Assembly: GCA_025370845.1 (NCBI GenBank)
Contig: JAMXFF010000031.1
Span: 1-64,000, forward strand
Source of the DNA: Laspinema palackyanum D2a
Lineage (GTDB): Bacteria > Cyanobacteriota > Cyanobacteriia > Cyanobacteriales > Laspinemataceae
Reading direction: 5' to 3'
Length of the DNA stretch: 64,000 nt
Shown here: positions 28,362 to 38,400 of the stretch, one piece after another
Position numbering within the stretch: the stretch's first letter is position 1
Layout: every line of letters starts with the position of its first letter
Notes under the pieces: generated by a model
The model's database searches: none
What the model was told of the DNA's origin: nothing
What the model saw: the letters and a program-made list of their open reading frames with translations, nothing else
Translations under genes and position numbers: made by a program

Positions 28362-28877
28362 TCAGTCAGCCGAATCTGGAGCGAAGGGATTTGATAACGT
28401 TGATGCCACAGAAAGATGAAATCCACTACCTGTATCTTCTAGTTGAAAATCAATAACATACCGTTTATGCTGGGTAAAGAATTTCTGTTTTCGAGCAATT
28501 AGTTCGTCAATCATTTTCCGCATATCTTGTTTAATCCACGGGTCAGCCCCTTCCATGCTTTCTTGGATTAACTTGTCAATCATAGTTTGCCGCACAGTCT
28601 CGGGCATCAGGGATAAGTTCCAGGCAACCACCGCAACCTCGAACAACTTCTTTCGCTCAACCGGAGTCTCGATAGAGGATAGATAAGGCTCAACAAATTC
28701 CTCTAAAACTTCAGACATTTTGGCTTCACCTTTCGGATTCGTCACCGTACCCGCAACTTTGTCACCCCAAGGTCCTTTCTGGAGTTTCTGCTGCAACTTC
28801 TCCAGTTCTTTTTCATGAGTTTTTTCTGCCCGTTGTTGCTTGAGAATTTCGCCAAAGGCTTTAGATTTTCTTGCCAT
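28362..28877 (-). CDS. Module protein, 171 aa, copy 1 (unknown)
   Basis: The ATG at 28877 is chosen because GGAGGAG lies 8 bases upstream; a longer frame to 28892 would start inside that ribosome site. The protein is helical and charged (MARKSKAFGEILKQQ start, EKLQQKLQKG, then ERKKLFEVAVVAWNLSLMP) and ends in a beta segment (YVIDFQLEDTG, FHLSVAST). It is highly similar to the gene at 59682-60197. No recognised domain. Confidence 0.7.
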   Translation of the reverse strand: MARKSKAFGEILKQQRAEKTHEKELEKLQQKLQKGPWGDKVAGTVTNPKGEAKMSEVLEEFVEPYLSSIETPVERKKLFEVAVVAWNLSLMPETVRQTMIDKLIQESMEGADPWIKQDMRKMIDELIARKQKFFTQHKRYVIDFQLEDTGSGFHLSVASTLSNPFAPDSAD

Positions 28878-28934
28878 AAAAATCTCCTCCATCGCTTGAA
28901 CTTAATTTTAACATCCTAGATTCCGCAAATAAAA

Positions 28935-29216
28935 TAGGGGCAATGTCCAAGCGCTACTTCCACCGGCTCGGCATCAGGTGCGCTCAGTGACGAGGACCTA
29001 GCTGATTCTGCCGTGGTGCAGCAGTATGCAGATAAACCGATGCTGTTGCGGGTGAGCGCTTGCCAGACTGGTGCGATAGCACTGCATGAAAAGCTAGGAT
29101 TTACGAGGTTCCCCGGACTCGAACAGCAGCCACAGTATCGGCAACAGAATTGCTGCTCCATAAAACTGAACCCGATGTTGACGGTCAGGGATGCAGCAAG
29201 TTTGAGCGGATGTTGA
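28935..29216 (+). pseudogene. GNAT remnant with internal deletion
   Basis: It begins with sequence matching the GNAT region around RYFQTGS, jumps at about 29015 from GCCGTGGTGCAG directly to the equivalent of YPDKPMLLRVSA, and then follows the GNAT C-terminus (LPGLEQ-like region to SLSG). The same deletion junction occurs in the remnant at 60255-60430, so the deletion predates duplication of the block. Confidence 0.65.
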
Positions 29217-29299
29217 GGCGATCGCAACCCAACTCGTTCCTTTACTTTTGCCGGTATCAGCCATTGCGGTTGCGATCGCTCGTAATTTGAGCCAGCATC

Positions 29300-29443
29300 T
29301 TGAACCAGAAAACTGCCATCATCACCGGCACATCTTCCGGTATCGGACGGGTCACTGCTGCCGAAGGGGGGCTATTTGGTTTGCACTGTCTCAACCCCAG
29401 AGGGTGAACGTGAACGAGATTTTGCTGCGACCGACCGGGTAGG
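29300..29443 (+). pseudogene. SDR remnant, third copy
   Basis: The first part matches the SDR N-terminus (AIITGTSSGIGRVTA) and then, after an internal deletion of about 600 bases, the C-terminus (WFALSQPQRVNVNEILLRPTG) with a stop. The GASSGIG loop is altered and the catalytic Tyr-Lys is missing. Confidence 0.75.
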
Positions 29444-29754
29444 TGAATTAGGACGAGGGGGTGAACAGAAGTCGGCATATTTATAAGAGATAGCTTTGAT
29501 AGGGGACTTGTGTTCACCCCAGAAAACTCTTGACTTGAAACAGTTTCAGCGATTTACTTAGGGTTGGCAGCAATGCGGGGAATTGCGGTTAGTTCGAGGT
29601 GGTTCGGCGGTCTCGTTGAGGTTTCGGACAAAGGGCTGTTGTTTTTGATTTAGCTGGGGGAGCCTGGATGACCGGGTTGGCGATCGCTCTTTCCGACAAT
29701 GACAAAAGAGGGATATCGTGGATGGATTAGCATAGGGTCAGGTGCAGTGACTTG
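29441..29754. other. Non-coding stretch with hairpin repeat copy B and its tail
   Basis: No gene. The hairpin at 29458-29520 (arms with one mismatch) is followed by a tail containing GAGGTGGTTCGG at about 29598 and a GGAGCCTGGATGA motif near 29662. The same tail motifs recur at about 30355-30420 and 30798-30875. Confidence 0.6.
29458..29520. repeat. Hairpin repeat family, copy B
   Basis: Arms of 16 bases with one mismatch around a CATATTTATAAGAGATAG loop. It sits directly after the SDR remnant, as copy A follows the intact SDR. Confidence 0.65.
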
Positions 29755-30174
29755 TTATGTGCCTTCAATATTTTCACTTAGCGCAAATTTGGCGAAGACT
29801 TCTGCTTCTGTCATGTTCAAAGTTTGATTAGCAAATTCATAGTAACTAGGTTTCATGTCTATAAAGATTTGCTCCTTGAACTCAAACTCAATTCCATTCT
29901 GAAAAAGACCTGCTGGGATAAAATATTGATTGGTAGGCAATAACCTGTAAAAAATATGCGTACCGCATTCACCACAAAAAGCTCTTTCAGCCCATTCTGA
30001 GGACTTATACACTTTCAGTTTATCAACGTTGTCTATCTGCACATCCGATCCACAAGCTACACCTAATGCTGGTCCACCGCCCCATCGCCGACACATCCCG
30101 CAATGACAGGCATCTATGCTTTTTTTATCGGGTGTTGTGACAGTTATTGCACCACAAAGACACTTACCATCCAT
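29755..30174 (-). CDS. GFA (CENP-V/GFA) family zinc protein
   Basis: A 139-aa protein with the full cysteine pattern of the GFA family: CLCGAI near the start, HCGMCRRWGG at about residues 24-33, and FCGECGTHIFYR at about 67-78. These bind zinc. Family members are often called glutathione-dependent formaldehyde-activating enzyme or S-(hydroxymethyl)glutathione synthase, but most have unknown substrates. A strong ribosome site (GAGGAG) lies 6 bases before the ATG. It stands alone within decayed repeat DNA and has a more AT-rich composition than its neighbours, so it may have come in separately. Confidence 0.88.
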   Translation of the reverse strand: MDGKCLCGAITVTTPDKKSIDACHCGMCRRWGGGPALGVACGSDVQIDNVDKLKVYKSSEWAERAFCGECGTHIFYRLLPTNQYFIPAGLFQNGIEFEFKEQIFIDMKPSYYEFANQTLNMTEAEVFAKFALSENIEGT

Positions 30175-30660
30175 TGCTTTCTCCTCTATTTCCAGTAATT
30201 ACTGTCTAATTTTAAGACATAACGGCAAACATAAGCGGGGGCAGGATACTTTGTAAAAAACCTACTCCTTTTTTTGCGAAGACAACTCATTACATCCAAC
30301 TCCTGTCAAAACTGGCTTGACAATTACACTCTAGCCTTAAGTTGTCACCCATCGGATAGGTCTAATTGAGGCTTCGGGCAAAGGACTCTTGCTTTTGATT
30401 TAGCTGGTGGAGCCTGGATGACTGGGGAAAACAGTCGCCTACGCCCAAACTGGGCTTACCGCATCCTGTTGAATCCAGCATGGACCTTCTCTGGATGCCA
30501 TCGCGATACATCATGTCCATTTCGTCACCAGGTGGCGATCGCATCTACCGACTCGCTCGGCAAATCCAGATGCCATTGCGCCAGTTGGCGATCGCAATAG
30601 CTGCGCTTACCACATCGGTTGAAGCCCCTACCAGCGAAGACCCAGTTTTTCCATTGGGGC

Positions 30661-30724
30661 AGGGTGATCACAAGTCGGCTTATTTATAAGAGATGACTTT
30701 GATAGAGGACTTGTGATCACCCTA
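30661..30724. repeat. Hairpin repeat family, copy C (perfect arms)
   Basis: AGGGTGATCACAAGTC is an exact reverse complement of the right arm ending at 30723. The loop carries TTATTTATAAGAGATGAC. This is the best-conserved copy. Confidence 0.75.
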
Positions 30725-31079
30725 GAAAAGTCTTGTCCTGCAATGGTTTTAGCGATTTGCTTGGTCTCGGTAGGAGTGCTGGGAGTCTCGGCTAGTTCGA
30801 GGTGGTTCGGAGGTCTCGTTGAGGTTTTGGATACAGGGCTGTTGTTTGTGATTTAGCTGGTGGAGCTTGGATGACTAAGTTGGCGATCGCATCCTATCGG
30901 AGTCCTGCTGACTTTCTTCGGATGCCATCGGGATACGTCGTGCCCATTTCATTAGCAGTTGGCGATCGCACCTATCGAATCCGGCACGGGTTTTCTCCCT
31001 ATGCCATTGCGATGCTTGATTCATGAGCAGTTTGCTGTTGAAGCCGTTACCAGCAAAGACCCAGTTTTTCCATTAAGAC

Positions 31080-31142
31080 AGGGTGATCACAAGTTGGCTT
31101 ATTTATAAGAAATCGATTTCACCTCGGACTTGTGTTCACCTC
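31080..31142. repeat. Hairpin repeat family, copy D
   Basis: The left arm AGGGTGATCACAAGTT pairs with the right arm ending near 31141 with two mismatches. It lies 419 bases after copy C, which gives the repeat period of this region. Confidence 0.7.
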
Positions 31143-31394
31143 AACAAAGTCTTGACCCGCAATGGTTTCACCGATTTTGTTGCATTGGTTGGCTCAGTTT
31201 CAAGGAAGCCACTTGATGACGCAACATCGGCTAGATTGGCCCTCGTTAATGGGCGATCGGTCTGTTGACTAATTGAGTGGTAAGCGGAGCTATGCCATAG
31301 GCGATCGCACCCCAGGAAGGGACCATTTTTGTTCAGGGCAAATAAAACCAATTTATTATGACGGGAAGTTGGGCTGACAGTAACTCCTGCTCAA

Positions 31395-32577
31395 GTTTCC
31401 ATTAATTCCACTTCCGAAGAAGTGCAAGGAGCAAGATTTTCTGCTTCTCGATTTCAGTCAGCTCGTTTCCATTAATTCCACTTCCGAAGAAGTGCAAGGC
31501 ACTGTAGAAGATGCCTATGAGGCATACTGCGGAAGCGTTTCCATTAATTCCACTTCCGAAGAAGTGCAAGGCCCACCCAAACGAAGAACAGTTCAGGAAA
31601 GATGGGATAACACGTTTCCATTAATTCCACTTCCGAAGAAGTGCAAGGTTGGGGACAACAACGGTGCTGCTCCCGAGCAAGATTCGTTTCCATTAATTCC
31701 ACTTCCGAAGAAGTGCAAGGATTATTTGCTTCCCCCGAGAAAATGTGTGTAAGAGAATGTTTCCATTAATTCCACTTCCGAAGAAGTGCAAGGCAGTTTG
31801 GTTTGCAAGTTACCGTTGAGCAGCTCCAATTTCCATTAATTCCACTTCCGAAGAAGTGCAAGGTTTAGCCAAATGTTTGGGATTCAAGTCATGTTGAAAA
31901 TTTCCATTAATTCCACTTCCGAAGAAGTGCAAGGGCAACGACGGCAGCGACTTCCTTCGAGGTGGTCGCGATTTCCATTAATTCCACTTCCGAAGAAGTG
32001 CAAGGCTCTTCCTCAGCCGACCAATCCTTTATTTGGTACCGCATTTCCATTAATTCCACTTCCGAAGAAGTGCAAGGTGGTTCGACATCAGAAATAGTTG
32101 GACCTTTTTATACGGATTTCCATTAATTCCACTTCCGAAGAAGTGCAAGGTGGTCGTAGGCACTGCACCAGTAGATGGCGACAGAGATTTCCATTAATTC
32201 CACTTCCGAAGAAGTGCAAGGCCCGAATATCGCCCAGACAACCTGCCCCAAAAAAAGATTTCCATTAATTCCACTTCCGAAGAAGTGCAAGGCTCGATTG
32301 TTCGGAGGAGAAGGTGCTGATGCCTTGATTTCCATTAATTCCACTTCCGAAGAAGTGCAAGGAAAATGGCTGGGAAATTCTAAAATTGGGTGCATTAGTA
32401 TTTCCATTAATTCCACTTCCGAAGAAGTGCAAGGCCTGAAATTTCACAAGTTCTTTTGCAGTATGCTCCCAAATTTCCATTAATTCCACTTCCGAAGAAG
32501 TGCAAGGCCTCTTTCGCCTATGGTTCTTGACCCGAACGGAAAATTTCCATTAATTCCACTTCCGAAGAAGTGCAAGG
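31395..32577 (-). CRISPR. CRISPR array 1, 17 repeats and 16 spacers
   Basis: Repeats are 35 bases with spacers of about 35-43 bases. In the likely crRNA orientation (minus strand) each repeat contains the hairpin CACTTCTTCGGAAGTG and ends GGAATTAATGGAAAC, typical of type III-B arrays in cyanobacteria. The leader is on the right (32578 onward). The 11 leader-proximal repeats end in GGAAAT, the 6 distal ones in GGAAAC. Repeat and leader are shared with array 2, so the two use the same adaptation and processing machinery. Confidence 0.97.
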
Positions 32578-32790
32578 GCTTACCTATTGAAAGGTTTACC
32601 CTGGGCTAATTCTACACCTGTCAATCTGAGGGGGTCAAGTTTTTGTAGCAACATCCGCTTCATTTTCGCCTCAAATCACGCAAAATCGTCGTCTCAAACG
32701 CCCTGCTGAAGGGCAATCTGAGGGGGGTAACGGCAGAATAAGGTTTTCAGAGTTACCCTACCCCCCTCAGATGCTTATCAGTCAAGGTCT
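32578..32790 (-). promoter_or_regulatory. Leader of CRISPR array 1
   Basis: The 81 bases next to the array (32578-32658) are an exact reverse complement of 39222-39302 beside array 2. Further out both leaders keep TCTGAGGGGGGTA-type motifs in inverted pairs. This is the expected promoter and spacer-integration signal. Confidence 0.8.
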
Positions 32791-32871
32791 AGTGATAAGT
32801 TGAGTTAATCATTGTTAATCCAGTGGGGTGATGGAGGTGCGGTGCGTGGGAAGCGACTCTCCCCAAAACGT

Positions 32872-33147
32872 TTAACACTCGCCATCAACTTGAGCCATCT
32901 GTAAAAATTGTAGCATTCGTTTTCCCTTAGTTGAGGTAATTTGGTAATGAGATTTACCCCGTTTGTTGCGAGAGGAAGTGCCAATAAATCCTTCATCAAT
33001 CAAACCAGCTAGATGGTGATTGATTCGGGACAAGTTTCCTCCTCTAGCGCAACTGTTGGAGCAGAGTTGAGCGGAGGTAATTCCCGGTTGATGAGCAATT
33101 TGAAGAAACAGCAATTTTCGGGTCCCGGTCAGCAGTTTGTTCTGCAC
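32872..33147 (-). CDS. Winged-helix regulator downstream of RT-Cas1
   Basis: A 91-aa protein starting at GTG (33147). The helix pattern QPGITSAQLCSNS, then LSRINHHLAGLIDEGFI, and a basic wing (SRNKRGKSHYQITSTKGKRM) fit a MarR/ArsR-like winged helix. It lies 63 bases after the RT-cas1 stop in the same direction, so it is probably in that operon. A role in control of adaptation genes, in the manner of CRISPR-linked wHTH regulators, is an inference from place. Confidence 0.65.
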   Translation of the reverse strand: MQNKLLTGTRKLLFLQIAHQPGITSAQLCSNSCARGGNLSRINHHLAGLIDEGFIGTSSRNKRGKSHYQITSTKGKRMLQFLQMAQVDGEC

Positions 33148-33210
33148 TAGGAAACACTGGATGGATTACTGCTGTGGCTAAACTAAATTTGTCAGATTTA
33201 CGAAAACCTG

Positions 33211-35211
33211 CTACAACTTCCACAACATGGGACGATACACCTCAACCTCTCCGACTAAACAGGCGATATATTCTCGCACCTGCAACTCAATACACCGCTT
33301 TAAACTAACTTTGTAGTTCGTATGGGGATGCGTTATTTCCGAAAGCAACTTATCCTCCCAGTGCTTGAGGTATTTCTTCAAGGCATGAGGCTGTAAATAG
33401 ACCCCATTGCGCTCATCGGGCAAGGTAAAATCATCTGGGGTCAAAATCTGAGAATTGACTAGATAAGCCACCAAAGAATCCACAATTTGGGCGCGAAATT
33501 CCTCCATCAAATCGGACACCAATGCGGGATGATTGTCCCGAGGGACGTGCAAATTGCCAAAGTGGGGATGCAGTCCGGCTAAGTTGACAAAGGAATGGAC
33601 ATTTTGACTGAGCAAGGTGTAGCCTAAACTCATCATGCTATTCACCGGGTCCGTTGGGGGTCGTTTGGTCCGTTTCTCGAAGGCAAAGGGTCCAGAAAAT
33701 AAGGAACCCAATGCTTGAAAATAGGCGGATGCTGCCTTACCTTCGTAGCCGCGTAAGGCATCCATCGATTCGGCTAAGGACAATTTGTCTCGGCAACTGA
33801 TAAGCATTTCTAAGGCAATGAAGGCGGCATCGGTTTGACGACGGCGGTTTAGCTTGAGCAACAATGCCCGAGAATTGTGCAGTTTTGCCAGAACGATCGC
33901 CTCGGCTTGGCGGCGGGTAAATTCTGGGTCGAGGGACCGTTGCACTTGCTGAATTAGATACTCAACTTTGGCATGACTTTCCGAGTACAACCGGCCAAAA
34001 TACCGCCCTTTTTGAGACAAATACATCACCGGAATCCGACGACGTAAGGCCAAAGAAACCGCTCCGTGGGACATATTGCAGCAGCCAAATAAGACAATAT
34101 GACTGACCCGGTTGGCGGGAACTTTCACGCGCAATTCGTGATTAGAAAACACTTGAAATTGCTGATTTTTGACACTCAAATAAGCACCTTGGTCGGTGAT
34201 GTACAAAGTGGTCATCGCATCACTCCATAAATGTTCAGGATTGGCAATAGGCAAGTGAACGGCTTTGAGACTACAGGCGCGGGGTGGACGAGAAACCCGC
34301 GCTTGTTGCCGTTGTTTTTTTCGCCGATAAGGAACTCCCGAGGCAGAAAGCAGCCAATCCCCCCGAGGTTCGGGCTGTGGCGGTGCATAGACTTGACCTT
34401 TGACAAATCGATAGCCCAGAAAGGTCAACTCTTCCTCGGGTCCATAAATCTGAGTTTTCTCGGGCTGCAAAGTGAGATATAATTCTCCTAGCCAGCCTCG
34501 CACTTTCTCTAAGTTACGCTGGGCTTGGGTGGCATCGGCAGTGGCAATGACAAAATCATCCCCGTAACGCACCAGATTGAGTCCAGCAGCCAAACAGCGG
34601 CGGTCGAATTCGGTCAGGTATAGGTTAGCCAAAGCGCCGGAGAGAATAGCGCCTTGTAAGACGCCTTTGCCAAAGTTTTGATATTGTCCGCGAATCACAA
34701 TCCCCGCAGCGATTTGTTGTTCCAGCAACTGCCCAATCATCGGGTCGAGTTGCAACTGTTCGAGTTGAGTGAGCAACAGCGCCCAACAGAGATTGTCGAA
34801 GAATTGGGCAATATCCGCTTTCAGGACCCAACAAGGCTGAAATTGGTAATAGGCATAAAGATGATGCACCGCTTGCTGGATACTGCGCCCCGGTCGATAG
34901 GCATAGCTACAATCCAGGAAAGTATCCTCAAGGGGCCAGTAAAGTTCCTCCAGCAATAACCGTTGAATAATGCGATCGCCCACGGTAGGAATCCCCACCA
35001 ACCGTTTTCCCCCGGATGCCTTGGGCAAATAAAAGCCCAATGCCGGTTTAGCTAGATAGGTTTCTTGGGTGAGGTGATGCTGGAGTTGCTCCAACTGCAT
35101 CTGGAGATTGTCGGCAAACCAATCTACCGTGATGCCATCCACCCCCGCCATTCGCGAACCCCGGCGCACCTGTTGCCAAGCGGCCCTGAGTAAGGTCTCG
35201 GTAAATTCCAT
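33211..35211 (-). CDS. Reverse transcriptase-Cas1 fusion
   Basis: A 666-aa protein. The N-terminal part (about 1-290) is a group II intron-like reverse transcriptase with VLKADIAQFFDN, GVLQGAILSG and the catalytic YGDD at 216-219. A basic linker follows (RRKKQRQQARVSR). From about residue 333 it is a Cas1 integrase: LRGYEGKAA with E490, NLHVPRD with H555, and SDLMEEFR with the acidic pair, so the Cas1 active site is complete. There is no N-terminal Cas6 domain. Such fusions can capture spacers from RNA. It is divergent from the STAND gene and followed by the wHTH gene. cas2 is not beside it; the only cas2 in the window is at 49665. Confidence 0.95.
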   Translation of the reverse strand: MEFTETLLRAAWQQVRRGSRMAGVDGITVDWFADNLQMQLEQLQHHLTQETYLAKPALGFYLPKASGGKRLVGIPTVGDRIIQRLLLEELYWPLEDTFLDCSYAYRPGRSIQQAVHHLYAYYQFQPCWVLKADIAQFFDNLCWALLLTQLEQLQLDPMIGQLLEQQIAAGIVIRGQYQNFGKGVLQGAILSGALANLYLTEFDRRCLAAGLNLVRYGDDFVIATADATQAQRNLEKVRGWLGELYLTLQPEKTQIYGPEEELTFLGYRFVKGQVYAPPQPEPRGDWLLSASGVPYRRKKQRQQARVSRPPRACSLKAVHLPIANPEHLWSDAMTTLYITDQGAYLSVKNQQFQVFSNHELRVKVPANRVSHIVLFGCCNMSHGAVSLALRRRIPVMYLSQKGRYFGRLYSESHAKVEYLIQQVQRSLDPEFTRRQAEAIVLAKLHNSRALLLKLNRRRQTDAAFIALEMLISCRDKLSLAESMDALRGYEGKAASAYFQALGSLFSGPFAFEKRTKRPPTDPVNSMMSLGYTLLSQNVHSFVNLAGLHPHFGNLHVPRDNHPALVSDLMEEFRAQIVDSLVAYLVNSQILTPDDFTLPDERNGVYLQPHALKKYLKHWEDKLLSEITHPHTNYKVSLKRCIELQVREYIACLVGEVEVYRPMLWKL

Positions 35212-35256
35212 AAACTCATTGGAAATGGCTTACAATTCCATCTTGGCAAGCCCTTG

Positions 35257-35310
35257 TTTGCGTTCCTATATGCCTTTACCGGCACGATATATGACTTTTT
35301 GTATGACTTA
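35257..35310 (-). promoter_or_regulatory. Conserved element upstream of RT-cas1
   Basis: About 54 bases that match 51141-51194 upstream of the standalone cas1 in the same relative position and orientation. Both contain two TATGACTT copies 12 bases apart (TATGACTTTTTRTATGACTT) and a TTTGCGTTC end. It is a probable promoter/operator common to the two adaptation units and may also act on the divergent STAND gene. Confidence 0.7.
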
Positions 35311-35400
35311 TTTTGGGGCGTGATGAGTTCTGGGAATAAAAGCGGAAGCACTATCATAAATAACAGGTGGCTGAAACATCTACAGTAGGGGGTCTAGCTA

Positions 35401-38400
35401 ATGGCAAAGAAGAAGGAGGATGTCATACTGGGACGGCGATCGCTGATTGCGTCTGAAGAGGGAATCCAAAAAGCGGAACAGGCTTTAAGGCGGCATAATT
35501 TGACCAAAACTGCCATCGCCAAGGAGTTAGCAATCGCCTCTTGGACGACCGTGAGCAAATTCTTCAACAGCAAACCTGTCGATCGCCTGCTGTTCCAAGA
35601 AATCTGTAGGGCATTGGACCTAGATTGGCAGGAAATCGCCGCACTTTCTTTCGAGGACTCTTCAGATTCTCCTTCGGAGAGCGAGGATGAACCTTCTTCT
35701 GGGGCAGTGGAACAGATTATCGAGGAAGCGTTTGCTCAGGCGACGCCCCCCACAGTCCAACTGGCAATGGTGAGGGGCCATGCCTCTCGAACCCGCAAAG
35801 CGCTGGACCCTTATGTTTTGCCGCCAATTCGCCGGGAAAGTTTTTTAGAGCGATGCCTGACCCAAATCCGTGGAGGAGTCGAGGGGAAGCAGCGGGTGGT
35901 CCCAATCTTGGGAGCAGCAGGCTATGGAAAAAGCACCCTCCTCGGGACCCTCTACGATGCTTTGATTGCAGAAGGAATCGGCGGCTGGATTGCCTTGGTC
36001 CGCTGTGATGATTTGGTGGAAGAGAGTGAGCGCTTTCCCGAAGAACTGGGGGCAAAAGTCAGTGATTCTCGTTTGTCTATTGTAGAGGTCGCTCAACAAT
36101 TAACCGCCCACCACGGACGGGGCATTTTGTTACTCGATACTTTAGATATTGTTCTGACCAAACCACTGGTTCCCATCTTCCGGGGGATGTTGGCACAACT
36201 GCTAGAGTCTGGCACAACGGTCGCTTTTACCTGTCGGGATAACGATTATGCCGACTTTTTTGAGCCTTATCACCAAAGTTTTGCTGGGTTCCGAGAAGCG
36301 GTGTATGATGGTTGCAAAATCACCCCGTTTCAACCGGAAGAAGTTGCCGAAGCTGCTGGCCGTTTTGCTGCCCTCAAACCGGACTATCCTACCCTTGAGA
36401 GTCAAACTGCATTTGCCGAGCGCATTCTAGCCTTATCTGCCGATAGCGTCTCCCTGACCGAAATTGTTACCCATCCCTTGCTTTTGGCCTTATTGTGCGA
36501 GTTATTTGCCGAGGCGCAAATCGTGCCAGAAGACTTGACTGTGAGCCAACTCTATGACATTTACTGGAACTGGAAAATCTCTAAGGTCCGGCATCAACAT
36601 CAATCCCCACGCATTGGCAAAACGCAAGAAAAATTATGCTTATTTTTAGCCGAAACCTTGTACCAAAATTCGGGGGAACGGCTGCGCGATTTCCTTTATG
36701 AAACCCAGTTTGACCTGAGTGAGTCGGCAGATTTTGAGGCTTATACAGCATTGCGGAGTGAGGGCGTCCTCAAAGAATTGGGAAACTATCGCATCGGCTT
36801 TTTCCATCAAACGTTCCTAGAATATGCGATCGCCCGGTGGTTGAACGCGACCCCATCGGGGGAACTCACCCAAGCCCAAATCCGCAATCAACTACAATCT
36901 AACGCTCAGGCGACTCCCCATTACCTATGGCCGATTTTTCGCCAATATCTCACGTTAGTTACCTTAGCTGATTTTGAGCAGATTTGCCACGAACTAGACT
37001 GGCAGCAACTCCTCCCGTTTCGCGCCATCGCCTTTGCTGCGGTTTCTCGCATCGAACCAGACGCTTCGGGCATCCTGCGACCCATGCTAGAGGTGGCCCT
37101 TGCCCGGGACTATGCTTTCATGGAAACCTTGCTTGTGGCCGCCAATTCAGCCCCCATCCGACATCGGGAAACGGCATGGGAAATCGTTCTGCACTCGCTG
37201 AGTAGAGTTCCCAAGGAACTGATTAACAAAACCCTAGAAATTGCCGCCGATTGGATTGTCCAGTCCCATGCCGAATTGCAGCGATTTCAGGATACCATTG
37301 CTGCATTAAATGCTAGTCCTTTAGTTGCCAGCCGATTGGGTCATACCCTCTGGGGAAAGCTACTCGGAGACTATTGCCGCAAAATTAGAACGCAAGGCAA
37401 AGCTATCAATTTGCAGGTATTAGCGCTTCTGCAACAACAATATGCCGCTTTTGGGAGTAATGTCCGAGCAATGGTGATAGAATTGTACCTCAATCTCGAA
37501 GTTCCCTGGGAAGTGCAAGTAGAATTTTTAGAAGCAATTATCGAGCTTCCCCCGGCCAATAATTCCTTTGTCGAACATCAGAATGCCGTGACGTTACTTG
37601 GCTCCGTTCTGCCCGATTTACTCTCCAATGGAAAAAGCCGGTTCGGTCAATCTTGGCTGGAAGTTTTAGCGGTTCCCTTGCAACCGGAATGGATGGCAGT
37701 CTGTGCAGCAGCCGTAGGTCGGCAGGCGGCTCAAGATGCGGAATTGCTCGGTGCAATCGTTAGTCTCTTGTTTGACGAGTGTTCCTCGGCTGATTCAAAA
37801 TCGTTGAACCGTAGCAGTGCGATCGCCTTGCAAGAAGCCATCCAACATGGAGGGGCCGCAGCGGTAGCTTTTACATTAGTTAACCGGGACATTTCTAAGT
37901 TAGCAGATAATCGCATTTCTACCTTAGCCATGCTGCTGAGAGCCTTAGCCAAAGCGGGAGAAGAAAGCCCTGAACTAGAAGAAGCCTGGGCAGTCCAATT
38001 AACCGAATGGATTCACCCCCTCATCGAAACCTATCCCGTGGAACTGATTGGAGTGTTGGGGACTTTCGCTGTATGGTCAGCTCAAATTAGAACTCAATTC
38101 GCAGCGATTTTAGAGCAAGCTGTCCAGTCTCTTGCGCCCAAACAGACGAATCTAATTCTTAAAAAACTCAGCTACATTCCGCCAGAAATTGCCCCCTATC
38201 TCCAGCAAAATCGCCAGTCTAAAGAAGCCCGGACTGCACTATTAAAACTGCATTGGCAACAAGCAAAATTGGGAGTAACAGAAGCCATCCAGGAAGTCGT
38301 CAAGGCTTGTGGGGATGTCTCTCAAGATATTGCGAAAGAGGCATCGGGGATGGTGCTAGAATTAGTCCAAAATCAGCAAGCAGTCCCCCTAGAATCATTG

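Larger units (their letters stand above)
30175..31394. other. Repeat-filled intergenic region between the GFA gene and CRISPR array 1
   Basis: No convincing gene. It consists of degenerate units about 420 bases long, each with a hairpin (copies C and D), a GAGGTGGTTCGG-type tail, a GATTTAGCTGGTGGAGC motif and HIP1 sites. These are relics related to the stretch after 29458. Confidence 0.6.

Noticed and set aside
31492..32489. Open frames across array 1 on both strands
   Set aside because: They translate repeats (ISINSTSEEVQG or ALHFFGSGINGN patterns) and spacers and have no independent coding support.
33211..35211. Group II intron
   Set aside because: The reverse transcriptase is continuous with Cas1 and there is no maturase/endonuclease part, no intron domain V/VI sequence seen and no split host gene.
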